The translations under genes were made by a program, and so were the position numbers. Positions 25,663 through 36,877 of a stretch of 44,183 nucleotides of DNA are shown one piece after another. Source of the DNA: Pseudomonadales bacterium (GTDB lineage: Bacteria > Pseudomonadota > Gammaproteobacteria > Pseudomonadales > Azotimanducaceae); contig JAGWBO010000008.1 in NCBI GenBank assembly GCA_021295855.1, forward strand, positions 870-45,052. Direction: 5' to 3'. The notes under the pieces were generated by a model that had not been told where the DNA came from, ran no database searches, and saw only the letters and a program-made list of their open reading frames with translations. Within the stretch, counting starts at the first letter, position 1. Each line of letters begins with the position of its first letter.

Positions 25663-26799
25663 ATGCTTTTCGTCGATGAAGTTACGCTAGATGTGACCGC
25701 AGGTCGCGGCGGCGATGGCTGTATGAGTTTTCACCGAGGACCTAATCAGCCAAAAGGCGGTCCTGACGGTGGGAACGGTGGGAACGGCGGAAACATTGTC
25801 TTTCGTGGCGACGCCGCACTCAATACGCTGGTTGATTTCAAGTATCGACCGATCCTCAAGTCCGCGAATGGACGACAAGGTGGGAGTAGTGTGAAGACCG
25901 GCGCCAGTGGGGGCGATCTGGTTGTGGATGTGCCCTGTGGTACGAGTGTTGTAGACGACGCGACTCTTGAGTACGTCGCGGATATCACGTCACCAGGTCA
26001 ATTGGTTGTCGTTGCTCGCGGTGGCGACGGCGGACGCGGAAACCACTCGTATCGTTCAAGTACAAATCGAGCACCCCGCGAATTTGAGCGAGGGACACCT
26101 GGCGAATCAAAGCGACTACGTCTGCATCTTAAGGTTCTTGCAGACGTCGGACTCTTAGGAAAACCCAATGCGGGTAAGTCAACGCTCCTGAGCGTCGTTT
26201 CCTCGTCTAAGCCGGCGATCGCGGACTATCCGTTCACAACTCTCGTGCCTAATCTCGGGGTCGTTCACGTTGATCCTGCGCGGAGCTTCGTGATGGCTGA
26301 CATTCCTGGGTTGATCGAAGGTGCAGCGTCAGGGCATGGCTTAGGGACGCGGTTCCTCAAGCATCTTAGTCGCACGCACCTCCTGCTTCACTTGGTTGAG
26401 GTCGCGCCGCTAGATGGAAGTGACGCGTGTGAAAACCTGACGACAATCGAGCATGAGGTGAGTGAATTCAGTGTTGCGCTTGCAGAACGCGAAGTATGGA
26501 CGGTCGTTACGAAAATCGATGCGGCAAGTACCGAAGAGGTACATGCCGTAACTCGTAGACTGAGAGCGCTGCATCCTGATCGACCGATCTTCGAGATCTC
26601 CGCAGCGACTCAACGAGGCATTAGAGAACTGACTTTCGCTCTGATGGAAGCCGTTGAGAGTAGACTAAAGCTCGATGCCGACGAATCAACGTCTTTGGAC
26701 AAAGACGTCTTGACAGATATTTTGAATCGCACGAAGTCGCGGCCGACTCCTACAGCAGTCGACGGTGAGCAAGTCGAAGTGATTTATCAACGTGACTAA
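25663..26799 (+). CDS. obgE: GTPase Obg/CgtA
   Basis: A 378-residue ribosome-assembly GTPase. The glycine-rich Obg domain spans about 1-158 (repeated GGxGG motifs such as GGPDGGNGGNGGN). The G domain follows, with the P-loop GKPNAGKST near 166-174 and G3 in ADIPGLIEGAASGHGLG. The C-terminal tail is short and acidic, without the OCT domain of Gram-positive Obg. It acts in late 50S assembly and stringent-response signalling. The start MLFVDEV fits the family. The stop overlaps the proB GTG start by 8 nt, so proB was translationally coupled. Confidence 0.97.
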   Translation: MLFVDEVTLDVTAGRGGDGCMSFHRGPNQPKGGPDGGNGGNGGNIVFRGDAALNTLVDFKYRPILKSANGRQGGSSVKTGASGGDLVVDVPCGTSVVDDATLEYVADITSPGQLVVVARGGDGGRGNHSYRSSTNRAPREFERGTPGESKRLRLHLKVLADVGLLGKPNAGKSTLLSVVSSSKPAIADYPFTTLVPNLGVVHVDPARSFVMADIPGLIEGAASGHGLGTRFLKHLSRTHLLLHLVEVAPLDGSDACENLTTIEHEVSEFSVALAEREVWTVVTKIDAASTEEVHAVTRRLRALHPDRPIFEISAATQRGIRELTFALMEAVESRLKLDADESTSLDKDVLTDILNRTKSRPTPTAVDGEQVEVIYQRD

Positions 26800-27897
26800 T
26801 GATGCTAATACACCTGACCATAGTGGTTCCACTTGGGTACTAAAGATTGGTAGTTCACTGGTAGCGGACGGTTCTGGTTTGTCCGCACGTCGCCTTGACG
26901 CGCTATGTCAGCAAGTCACCGAGTTGCGGCGAGCAAACGTGAGTGTCGTGATTGTTTCGAGCGGCTCGATTTCAGAAGGTATGCATCGACTCGGATTGAC
27001 CGAACGACCTCACGATCTACCAATGCTGCAAACGGCTGCCGCAGTTGGTCAAACAGGTTTAGCGCATGCGTACGCCACGAGATTTCAACGTGCTGGTTTC
27101 TACACCGGCATGGTGTTGCTTACGCACGACGACCTAAAGGATCGAGAGCGCTAGAAACGTGTCTCAAACACGACGTTATCCCTGTAATCAACGAGAACGA
27201 CTCGGTTTCGACGGATGAGATCCGTTTCGGCGACAACGATACCTTAGCGGCGCGCGTTGCCGCTCTAATCCAGGCAAACGCACTCGTGGTACTAACGGAC
27301 CAGGAAGGTTTGTTTGAGGCTGATCCTCGAGTAAACCCTGATGCCAAAATCATCAAGCAAGAATCGCCGTTCAATGATGCTCTGGACGGAATGGTAAATA
27401 GCGAGCCAGGGCGATTTGGGCGTGGCGGCATGCTTACGAAACTTGAAGCGGCACGATTCGCCGCAAGATCAGGATGTGATACCTGGATCGTTGACGGGCG
27501 TTCAACCGATACCGTAACTCGTCTCTTAGCCGGCGAAGAGGTCGGCACGCACCTTACTGCAAACATCACGCCTGTTGACGCGCGCAAACAGTGGATCGCC
27601 GGTCAGTTGCGAAGCCGAGGTGAACTTACGATTGATGATGGCGCGGTACGAGCTCTACGAAATAGCGGCGTAAGTTTGTTACCGATAGGTGTTACCGTGG
27701 TGATCGGCAATTTCCATCGCGGCGACGTCGTTACGGTATTGGATTCCGCGGGGAATGAAATCGCTAGAGGGTTGTCGAACTACAGTGATCACGAAGCGCG
27801 TGCGATCATGGGTCACGCCTCAAACGAGATAGAGGGATTACTAGGCTATATGGACGAACCCGAATTAATCCACCGAGACAATCTAGCGTTGATCTAG
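26792..27897 (+). pseudogene. proB: Glutamate 5-kinase, broken by a net 22-nt loss
   Basis: The first step of proline synthesis (glutamate to glutamyl-5-phosphate). The 5' part, from a GTG at 26792, encodes 120 residues with KIGSSLV and VSSGSISEGMHRLG, and stops at 27152-27154 directly after LTHDDLKDRER. The rest continues in another frame from 27151 (LETCLKHDVIPVINENDS, then FGDND, the PUA domain, and stop at 27897). Homologues have a phenylalanine/tyrosine-Leu-Asn-Ala-Arg segment of about seven residues at the junction that is absent here. A loss of 22 nt accounts for both the gap and the frame change. Either proB is inactive or this is an assembly or read error. The C-terminal stop overlaps the convergent rpsT stop. 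Confidence 0.8.
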
Positions 27898-28160
27898 CTA
27901 CTTAATGCCTTCACTTTGGCGTTTAAACGTGACTTATGTCGCGCGGCTTTATTACGATGAATCAGCCCTTTATGCGAGTATCGATCAAGAATGCTGGATA
28001 CGGTGTCAAGCGCTTCTTGAGCTTGTGCTTTGTCGCCCGACTCAATTGCGGTTACAGTTTTCTTAATTGCGGTGCGCATGGTGCTCCGCTTCGCAGAATT
28101 ACGCTGGTTGCGGCGTATGTTCTGTCGAACTCGCTTTTTAGCCGATAAGGTATGTGCCAA
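27894..28160 (-). CDS. rpsT: 30S ribosomal protein S20, TTG start
   Basis: An 88-residue S20 with the basic N terminus MAHTLSAKKRVRQNIRRNQ and the C-terminal helix HRNKAARHKSRL. The start codon is TTG at 28160, as in E. coli rpsT, where the weak UUG start takes part in autoregulation; the same may hold here. Its TAG and the convergent proB TAG share the palindrome CTAG (27894-27897). Monocistronic, divergent from murJ. Confidence 0.97.
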   Translation of the reverse strand: MAHTLSAKKRVRQNIRRNQRNSAKRSTMRTAIKKTVTAIESGDKAQAQEALDTVSSILDRYSHKGLIHRNKAARHKSRLNAKVKALSS

Positions 28161-28251
28161 GTCGTTATCTCAGGAAGGTCGGACCATCATTGGAAGGGCG
28201 GAATTTTAGTTACTTGCGGATGCGAGACACGTTCTAACGGTCGCTTCCGTT

Positions 28252-29847
28252 GTGCTCAGAAGCATCGAGCCTGATTTGACGGACGACGCAGCATTAACTG
28301 AAGGAGACGGTACGACCAGCCTTACTAGCAAAGGTCTGGTTGTCGCGTCTCTCACCGGACTATCGCGAGTAGGCGGATTGACACGAGACGTCGTCATCTC
28401 GTATTTCCTCGGCGCAGGTCCGATTGCAGACGCCTTCTTTGTCGCATTCAAGATTCCGAATTTCTTCCGCCGACTATTTGCCGAGGGTGCTTTTCAGCAA
28501 GCATTTATCCCTGTACTTGCTGACTATCGAGAAAACCATTCCAATTCTGAGCTAAGTGATTTCATACGAACCGTTGCCGGAAATTTCGCACTGATCCTAA
28601 TGGGGTTGTCGCTGGTTGGGGTACTCTTCGCTCAGCAGCTGATTGACCTCTTCACCTTGCGCGCTTGGGTCGGCGAAGCACGATATCAGGCAGCGGTTGA
28701 CATGCTTCGAGTGATGTTTCCATACCTCGGACTCATATCACTCACGGCTTTTGCAGGCTCGGTACTCAATAGTTATCAACGATTCTCAATTTCCGCAGGC
28801 GCGCCTCTGCTGTTAAGTGTTTGCGTCATCGTGGCAGCGATCTGGGCGGCTATGCTCAACGGTCAGGTCGCGTATGCCATGGCATGGGGCGTTCTGGTAG
28901 CCGGGTTTCTGCAACTAGTAGTCCATCTACCTTCATTGCGACGACTGCGGTTATTACATTGGCCACGGGTGAGTTTTCGAGACGAAGGCGTACGTCGCAT
29001 CCTCAAACTGATTGTGCCAGGTGTGTACGCGGCTTCAGCCGGACAAATAAACGTCTTAGTAGGGACGATTCTCTGCGCTCAGCTGACTGTCGGCACAGTG
29101 TCATGGTTCTATTACGCGGATCGGCTCATTCAGCTGCCGATGGCATTGCTGGCTATCGCCATGCAGACCATCCTGCTCCCGAATCTATCGCGTCTGTATC
29201 GAAAGGGAGATACTGATCTTTTTAGCGAAACCGTCGACTGGGGAGTTCGTGTAGGTGTTTTACTTGGACTTCCCGCAGCGGTCGCACTGTACTATCTCTC
29301 GAAGCCGATTCTTGCGACTGTTTTTCTGCGCGGCGCTTTCGAGGTTGCCGATGTTGAAATGACAGCGGTCGCTCTTCAAGCGTTCTCGATTGGTCTGTTA
29401 CCTATGGTGCTAACCCGTGTGCTTGGGCCTGGCTATTTCGCACGCGAGGATATGCACACGCCATTCGTTTACGCAACGATTGGTGTTGGCGTGAATATAG
29501 TGCTCAGCTTAAGCCTCTTTTGGTGGTTAGGATTATTGGGAATCGCATACGCAACTACGGTCGCTGCTTTTGTCAATTGTTATCTTCTTATGCGTGGACT
29601 GCTCCGTGGTGGGCAATACCGCATGGGCAAATCAATGTGGCACTTCGCGCTTGCCAGCGTAGCGGGATGTGTGGTGATGGTTAGCTGCCTTGCCTGGCTC
29701 AACTTCGACTTTGAGATTTGGGTTAGCGTCACGGAGTGGCGCAGAGTCGCACAGATTGGCCTTTTGGTGACCGCTGGTCTTTTCGTGTATGTTGTCACTC
29801 TGCTGATCCTTGGCGTACGCCCCCGCCATTTGATGCATCGCGTTTAA
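28252..29847 (+). CDS. murJ: Lipid II flippase MurJ
   Basis: A 531-residue polytopic protein of the MOP superfamily that flips lipid II across the inner membrane. The start region after a short polar leader reads GLSRVGGLTRDVVISYFLGAG, the classic MurJ opening. FFRRLFAEGAFQQAFIPVL, another MurJ signature, follows near residue 70. About 14 helices are predicted. The GTG start at 28252 adds a longer polar N terminus than usual (about 25 residues) and has no strong ribosome-binding site, so the start may be downstream. It precedes ribF with the AAGGA for ribF overlapping the murJ stop. Confidence 0.95.
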   Translation: MLRSIEPDLTDDAALTEGDGTTSLTSKGLVVASLTGLSRVGGLTRDVVISYFLGAGPIADAFFVAFKIPNFFRRLFAEGAFQQAFIPVLADYRENHSNSELSDFIRTVAGNFALILMGLSLVGVLFAQQLIDLFTLRAWVGEARYQAAVDMLRVMFPYLGLISLTAFAGSVLNSYQRFSISAGAPLLLSVCVIVAAIWAAMLNGQVAYAMAWGVLVAGFLQLVVHLPSLRRLRLLHWPRVSFRDEGVRRILKLIVPGVYAASAGQINVLVGTILCAQLTVGTVSWFYYADRLIQLPMALLAIAMQTILLPNLSRLYRKGDTDLFSETVDWGVRVGVLLGLPAAVALYYLSKPILATVFLRGAFEVADVEMTAVALQAFSIGLLPMVLTRVLGPGYFAREDMHTPFVYATIGVGVNIVLSLSLFWWLGLLGIAYATTVAAFVNCYLLMRGLLRGGQYRMGKSMWHFALASVAGCVVMVSCLAWLNFDFEIWVSVTEWRRVAQIGLLVTAGLFVYVVTLLILGVRPRHLMHRV

Positions 29848-29855
29848 GGAATCAT

Positions 29856-30797
29856 GTGGAGTTAATTCGCGGGTTGCACAACGTGCGCCCTAAACACCGG
29901 AACGGCGTCATCACGATTGGCACGTTTGATGGTATTCACCATGGTCATCAAATGTTGTTGTCGCATCTTTCAGCCAAAACGCAAGAGCTGAACTGTACGA
30001 GCATGTTGGTGACGTTCGAGCCACAGCCGCGCGAATATTTCAGAGGTTCGATCGTACCCGCCCGTCTTACACGCTTCCGTGAAAAGATCGCCATCTTGCG
30101 GGAATTCGATTTGGATTATGTGCTTTGCATCCCGTTCAACGAAACCACGAGTTCGACATCGGCAGACGCTGTGATTAATGAGTTCCTAGTTCGAATACTA
30201 GGTGTGAAGTACCTCGTCGTAGGCGACGATTTTCGATTCGGCAGGAACGCCGAAGGGGACTATACGATGCTTCAGACTGCCGGGGATCGTCTTGGCTTTG
30301 GCGTGACTCACTTAGGCACCATGGTTTTCGACCATGAACGTGTGTCAAGTACTCGCATCCGTGACGCTTTGAGGGACGGGGATTTTCAGTTGGCCGAGAA
30401 GTTGCTTGGCCGGAAATACTTCATGATGGGCACGGTGGTTGTAGGCCAACGCATGGGACGACGGTTAGGAACACCGACGGCCAACATCCGCCTGCAGCGT
30501 TATCGGTCTGCATTGGAAGGTATATTCGCCGTAACTGTTTCCGGGTTGGATCGAACGTACGAGGGTTCCGCCTACGTTGGAACCCGTCCTACCGTTGATG
30601 GCACAGAACCCTTACTTGAAGTGCATTTGTTCGAGTTCGACCAGGATATCTACGGTAAGCTGATCACCGTTACCTTCCATCATAAGTTTCGCGATGACGT
30701 ACGTTTTGATGGCTTGGATGCACTTCGGATTCAAATTTCTAAAGACCTTGAAATGACGCGAGACTGGTTCACGAAACACCGTGCGGAAATCAGCTAG
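29856..30797 (+). CDS. ribF: Bifunctional riboflavin kinase/FAD synthetase
   Basis: A 313-residue enzyme making FMN and then FAD. The N-terminal FMN adenylyltransferase has GTFDGIHHGHQ and the later SSTRIRDALRDGDF. The C-terminal flavokinase opens with GTVVVGQRMGRRLGTPTANI. The frame is open well upstream inside murJ, but AAGGA at 29846-29850 is 5 nt before the GTG at 29856 and the product then has normal length. It overlaps lspA by 17 nt. In Gammaproteobacteria ileS usually lies between ribF and lspA; it is absent here. Confidence 0.95.
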   Translation: MELIRGLHNVRPKHRNGVITIGTFDGIHHGHQMLLSHLSAKTQELNCTSMLVTFEPQPREYFRGSIVPARLTRFREKIAILREFDLDYVLCIPFNETTSSTSADAVINEFLVRILGVKYLVVGDDFRFGRNAEGDYTMLQTAGDRLGFGVTHLGTMVFDHERVSSTRIRDALRDGDFQLAEKLLGRKYFMMGTVVVGQRMGRRLGTPTANIRLQRYRSALEGIFAVTVSGLDRTYEGSAYVGTRPTVDGTEPLLEVHLFEFDQDIYGKLITVTFHHKFRDDVRFDGLDALRIQISKDLEMTRDWFTKHRAEIS

Positions 30798-31287
30798 CGT
30801 CAATCCCCACTGGTGGTGGTCGTTCGTCGGCGCAGCGGCGCTTGTCGTCGTAGATCAATACACCAAGTATGTTGCAACCGCAGAACTCCTTGATGGCGCT
30901 GTGTCAGTGCTACCGTTTCTATCGTTTCGTTACTTTTGTAACACAGGTGCTGCATTCAGCATCTTGCAGGGATATACCCACTTTTTGACGTTTGTAGGCG
31001 TCGCATTCGTGATTTATTTCAGCTGGGAAATTTGGCGACTGCGCCGGATTGAGAATCCGCCCGTTCTCTTCGTAGCGGCGTTAACGTTGATATTGGCTGG
31101 AGCTGGCGGAAATTTGATCGATCGCGCGATGCAAGGATGTGTCGTCGATTTCATTCACGTGCATTACGACTGGTTCAATTTCCCGATTTTCAATGTTGCT
31201 GATTCCGCAGTTTGCATTGGTGCTGCTAGTTGGATTCTTGCAGCGCTGCTACACCGTGAGCAACCTAAGAGCGAAGTCGCGGAATAG
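30781..31287 (+). CDS. lspA: Lipoprotein signal peptidase (signal peptidase II)
   Basis: A 168-residue inner-membrane aspartic protease that cleaves prolipoproteins before the lipidated Cys. Four helices are predicted. The catalytic dyad is Asp123 (NLIDRAMQGCVVDF) and Asp141 (FPIFNVADSAV), and the DQYTKY motif lies after the first helix. The GTG start overlaps the end of ribF by 17 nt, so translation is coupled. Its clients in this window include BamD and the PEGA lipoprotein. Confidence 0.96.
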   Translation: MRKSASVNPHWWWSFVGAAALVVVDQYTKYVATAELLDGAVSVLPFLSFRYFCNTGAAFSILQGYTHFLTFVGVAFVIYFSWEIWRLRRIENPPVLFVAALTLILAGAGGNLIDRAMQGCVVDFIHVHYDWFNFPIFNVADSAVCIGAASWILAALLHREQPKSEVAE

Positions 31288-31395
31288 CAAGATCACCCGA
31301 CCGACTCGTAGCGTGCTACGCGAGTGCGAAAGGTGATTGATGTGACGAGGTTCGCGGATGCCCCCTCCGGCCTGATCCGTTAGCAGCCTCGACGG

Positions 31396-32328
31396 TTACC
31401 GTTCGTCGTCTAGCGCTTCAGCCGTTCGTGGGGATTCGGGGATATGAATTTCCAACGGCGGTGGGACCGCTGGACGATCCAATAACCCGAACGACATGAT
31501 GTTCGCCAAGCTCCGGTCGCGATTCTTAATCGCATCCCGCAGTACGAGTCTGCCTTCGTTGTTAAAACCGTCGTAACTTGGGAAGTTCAGTGCGAGGACG
31601 CGTAATGCGTCATTCGCCGGTTTATCTAAGCCTAGTTTGTAATTTGCTTCGACTACGATCGCCAAGGCTTCGGGGACCGATGAACTCGAGGGGAAGTTCT
31701 CAACAATACCGGCTGCGCGGTTTGCCGCCGCAACCCACGTGTCATGGTTGAGGTAAAACTGCGCGATCATCAATTCGTGCTCAGCAATGATGTTTCGCAG
31801 GTGCAACATACGTGCTTTCGCGTCTTTCGCATACAGACTGTTCGGATATTTCTCTAACAGCTCATTGAATTCAATGAACGCTTGCTTCGCAGCGGTAACG
31901 TCACGGGACGCCTGTGGTGAACCTAGAAAACGATCAAAAAAGCCGCGATTCTTTTCGTAGCTTGCTAAGCCTCGCATGTAGTACGCGTAGTCCGCGCGAG
32001 GGTGTTTGGGATGAAGTTCGATGAAGCGTGACGCGGCCACCGTCGCGGCTTCGAAATCGCTCTTCATGTAATTCGCATAGATCAATTCGAGCTGGGCTTG
32101 TTCCGCGTACTGGCCGAACGGGAAATGGGTCTCGATGGCCTCGAGTCGGTCGATGCCTACTGTGTAATTACCTGAGCGAATCGAAGACTGCGCAGCTTCG
32201 TATAGTTTTTGCTCACTAGTCAGCTCAAGTTCTTCCTTTGTCTTGATGTTCGAGAAACTAAGCGAGCTACAGCCTGTCACAAACCACGCGACGAGCACGC
32301 CAATAAAGAAGACGCGAATAGTTTTCAA
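31396..32328 (-). CDS. bamD: Outer membrane assembly lipoprotein BamD, TTG start
   Basis: A 310-residue TPR lipoprotein of the Bam complex. From the TTG at 32328 the N terminus is a clean lipoprotein signal (KTIRVFFIGVLVAWF, then VTGC with lipidated Cys20). TPR repeats follow, with SGNYTVGIDRLEAIETHFPFGQYAEQAQLE and YAYYMRGLASY as the family core. TGGGG lies upstream of the TTG. The frame remains open to 32493, but that would overlap the divergent rluD gene and bury the signal peptide. Divergence from rluD over 44 bp is the usual gammaproteobacterial arrangement. Slightly longer than E. coli BamD (245) due to a C-terminal extension. Confidence 0.92.
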   Translation of the reverse strand: MKTIRVFFIGVLVAWFVTGCSSLSFSNIKTKEELELTSEQKLYEAAQSSIRSGNYTVGIDRLEAIETHFPFGQYAEQAQLELIYANYMKSDFEAATVAASRFIELHPKHPRADYAYYMRGLASYEKNRGFFDRFLGSPQASRDVTAAKQAFIEFNELLEKYPNSLYAKDAKARMLHLRNIIAEHELMIAQFYLNHDTWVAAANRAAGIVENFPSSSSVPEALAIVVEANYKLGLDKPANDALRVLALNFPSYDGFNNEGRLVLRDAIKNRDRSLANIMSFGLLDRPAVPPPLEIHIPESPRTAEALDDER

Positions 32329-32372
32329 AAAAATGCCCCAGAGCGAATGCCGTATTTTAGGTAGACAAGCGC

Positions 32373-33344
32373 GTGGTAGATAAGTCGCGTTCGTATCGAA
32401 GGTCCGTTTTAATCGAGCCATCGGAGGCGGGCGAACGCCTTGATCGTGTGTTGGCGCAACGTTTGTCCGATGTATCACGATCTCAATTGACAAAGTGGAT
32501 CAAGGACGGTTCGATTTCGGTTGACGGTCGCACGCAGAAGCCGAATCACAAACTGAGCGGTGGCGAATTGGTCGAGATTGATGGCACGTTTCAACCCAAA
32601 CAGGATTGGGACACTGCTGCAGAGATCCCGATCCATATTGTGTTTGAGGATGAAGATTTGCTCGTCGTCAACAAACCCGCTGGATTGGTAGTTCATCCGG
32701 GAGCTGCGACCGTCGCGCCTACTCTGGCCAATGGATTGCTGGCGGTTCGGCCGGCACTCAGCGCACTACCGCGCGCGGGGATCGTACACCGCTTGGATAA
32801 AGACACAACCGGACTCATGGTGGTTGCCGCGACGGAACTCGCTCGGGTGCGATTGATCGCGGCATTAGCGCTACGCGCGGTTTCGCGGTCGTACGTGGCG
32901 GTCGTCGAAGGGAACCTAACTCAGACGCGCGAAATCGATCTGCCGTTGGGACGCAGTCCCCGTGATCGGACTCGACAGACCGTCCGCGTCGATGGTCGAG
33001 AGGCTGTTACACTGCTAACGCCGATAGAGCGTTTTCGCGTACATACACTGGTTCGCGCGCAACTACGGACAGGTCGAACGCATCAAATCCGAGTCCATGC
33101 CGCACGTGTAGGACTCCCATTGGTGGGTGATCTCAAATATGGCGCAAAACGACGAATTCCGCCGTCTGCTAGCGACGAGGTGAGTGAGACACTCCGTAAG
33201 TTTCAACGTCAAGCGCTCCACGCAAACCAACTTGCATTTGATCATCCTCGTTCGAAGCAACTGATGAGTTTTGAAGTACCAATGCCCGAGGACCTTGACT
33301 CGTTAATAGACGTACTGCGAAGGGATGCGGACGAGTTCTTATAA
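32373..33344 (+). CDS. rluD: 23S rRNA pseudouridine synthase RluD
   Basis: A 323-residue RluA-family enzyme. An S4 RNA-binding domain covers about 18-75 (ERLDRVLAQRLSDVSRSQLT). The catalytic Asp is Asp142 in HRLDKDTTGL, and the C-terminal RTHQIRVHAARVGLPLVGD motif is typical. It modifies U1911, U1915 and U1917-equivalents in helix 69 of 23S rRNA. The start is GTG, 44 bp from the divergent bamD start. The position next to bamD supports RluD over RluA or RluC. Confidence 0.93.
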   Translation: MVDKSRSYRRSVLIEPSEAGERLDRVLAQRLSDVSRSQLTKWIKDGSISVDGRTQKPNHKLSGGELVEIDGTFQPKQDWDTAAEIPIHIVFEDEDLLVVNKPAGLVVHPGAATVAPTLANGLLAVRPALSALPRAGIVHRLDKDTTGLMVVAATELARVRLIAALALRAVSRSYVAVVEGNLTQTREIDLPLGRSPRDRTRQTVRVDGREAVTLLTPIERFRVHTLVRAQLRTGRTHQIRVHAARVGLPLVGDLKYGAKRRIPPSASDEVSETLRKFQRQALHANQLAFDHPRSKQLMSFEVPMPEDLDSLIDVLRRDADEFL

Positions 33345-33457
33345 CTCAATTCGACCGATTCGATCATTAGCGTCAGCGCGAGAGTGGTACGAGATCGACC
33401 GCGATAGGCAGATTTAGTCAACTAGGCAGCATATACGACTAAAATTGCCCGCCTGCC

Positions 33458-33564
33458 GCGAGCGTCCTCGTGTTCAACTAGCGCTCGCTCCCGCCAACCG
33501 CGCACTTCACAGCTGCTACTCGCTATGCTCGCCTAAGTTGTGGGCGTTAATCGGTCACCCATAA
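33458..33564 (+). promoter_or_regulatory. ilv operon leader with two hairpins
   Basis: The 243-bp gap before ilvI holds a -10-like TAAAAT at 33440-33445 without a good -35. Two inverted repeats follow: GCGAGCG/CGCTCGC (33458-33464 and 33482-33488), and TTGTGGG/CCCATAA (33538-33544 and 33558-33564, with one G-U pair). No leader peptide rich in Leu, Ile or Val is present, so classical attenuation is not supported. The hairpins may still affect ilv expression. Confidence 0.35.
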
Positions 33565-33587
33565 CGACATCATAAATCTCGAATCTC

Positions 33588-35335
33588 ATGACTGAAATGC
33601 TCTCTGGTGGCGAAATTCTGATTCGAGCACTGCAGGACGAAGGTGTAGAACAAATCTTCGGCTATCCTGGCGGCGCAGCGTTACACATCTACGACGCTAT
33701 CTTTAAGCAGCAGAAAGTTGAACACATCCTCGTTCGACACGAACAAGCTGCAACTCATATGGCGGACGGGTACGCGCGTGCGACCGGTAATCCTGGGGTG
33801 GTCTTGGTTACGTCCGGACCCGGTGCGACGAACGCCATCACAGGTATAGCAACCGCGTACATGGACTCGATCCCGATGATCGTGATCTCAGCGCAAGTGC
33901 CACATGAAGTCATCGGAACCGATGCATTTCAAGAAACGGACATGATTGGAATTTCACGACCGATCGTTAAGCACAGTTTCATCGTAAAGACCGCCAAAGA
34001 GATTCCGTGGCTCGTTAAGCAAGCGTTCTACATTGCGAAGAGTGGTCGACCTGGGCCGATCGTCATTGACATACCGAAGGACACGACGGATCCAAACGAA
34101 CTGTTTGAGTATTCATATCCGGAAAGTGTCAGTTTGCGCTCTTATAAACCCGCATTGAAAGGTCATTCGGGTCAAATTCGAAAGGCTGCAGTCGCGTTAC
34201 TAAAGGCGAAAAGACCCATCATATACGCCGGTGGTGGTGTGGTTCAAGGTGCCGCGGAAGACGAGCTGGTGGCCGTGGCGAGGTTAACGGGCTTCCCAGT
34301 GACCAACACGCTTATGGGTCTTGGGTCATTTCCCGGGAATGATCCTCAGTTTGTCGGCATGTTAGGCATGCACGGAACTTTTGAATCAAACAATGCAATG
34401 CATCACGCGGACTTGATCCTAGCAGTAGGCGCGCGTTTTGATGACCGTGTGACTAACAATCCGGCCAAATTCTGTCCTGGCGCAACCATCATTCACATTG
34501 ATGTTGATCCCGCGTCAATTTCAAAGGTCATCACGGCCGATATTCCGATTGTGGGACCTGCGAAGCCGGTGTTAGCCGAACTTCACGCTTCGCTTCAGGC
34601 GGAACTGGCTAATCATCCTTTCGATAAATCAAGTTTAGAGGCCTGGTGGAAGCGGATCGGGCAATGGCGTGATGCGCACGGGCTTGACCATGACCAACGA
34701 CGTCGAAAGAGTGAGAGCGGTCAGTTGTTACCTCAGCAGGTCATTCAAGCAGTGTATCGCGCGACGCGGGGTGAAGCGTTTGTCACTAGTGATGTCGGTC
34801 AGCATCAGATGTTTGCCGCTCAGTACTACAAATTCGGACGCGGACGTCAATGGATAAATTCTGGTGGGCTTGGCACGATGGGCTTTGGTCTTCCCGCCGC
34901 GATGGGCGTTCAGTTTGCAGTGCCTGATGCGACAGTCGTTTGTGTCACAGGCGAAGGTAGTTTTATGATGAATATGCAGGAGTTATCGACCTGCATGCAG
35001 TATGCACTACCTATCAAGATCGTGAACCTAAACAACCAAGCACTCGGCATGGTGAAACAGTGGCAGGATATGCAGTATGGTGGGCGGTATTCGCATAGCA
35101 CCTATCGTGATGCGTTACCGGATTTCGATCAACTCTTGCGATCGTTCGGTCATCACAGCTTTACGGCGCGTACATTGGACGAGCTCGATGCGGTCGTAGA
35201 TGAGGCGTTCAGTGATGAATTAAAAGACAAGCTGGTCTTTATCAACGCATACGTTGATCCTGATGAGCATGTTTATCCGATGCTTGTTCGTGGCGGCGCA
35301 CTTGAGGACATGGTACTGTCCAAAGGAGTAGCGTA

Positions 35336-35336
<1 letters not shown>
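33588..35336 (+). CDS. ilvI: Acetolactate synthase large subunit
   Basis: A 582-residue thiamine-diphosphate enzyme that starts branched-chain amino acid synthesis by condensing pyruvate with pyruvate or 2-oxobutyrate. The proton-relay Glu52 is in VRHEQAATHMADGYARATG. The thiamine/Mg2+ motif GEGSFMMNMQELSTCMQY is at about 455. MVKQWQDMQYGGRYSHS near 485 is the usual herbicide-contact region. It is followed by ilvH with a one-base overlap, then ilvC. The order matches Pseudomonas ilvI-ilvH-ilvC. Confidence 0.96.
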
Positions 35337-36873
<1,537 letters not shown>

Positions 36874-36877
36874 CGCA

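Noticed and set aside
31303..31324. Inverted repeat after lspA as a terminator
   Set aside because: The arms ACTCG-TAG and CTA-CG-CGAGT pair only with a bulge, and no T-run follows on either strand.
33580..33587. Leader peptide for ilv attenuation
   Set aside because: The only short frames upstream (for example a three-codon frame near 33523) lack branched-chain codons runs and ribosome-binding sites.
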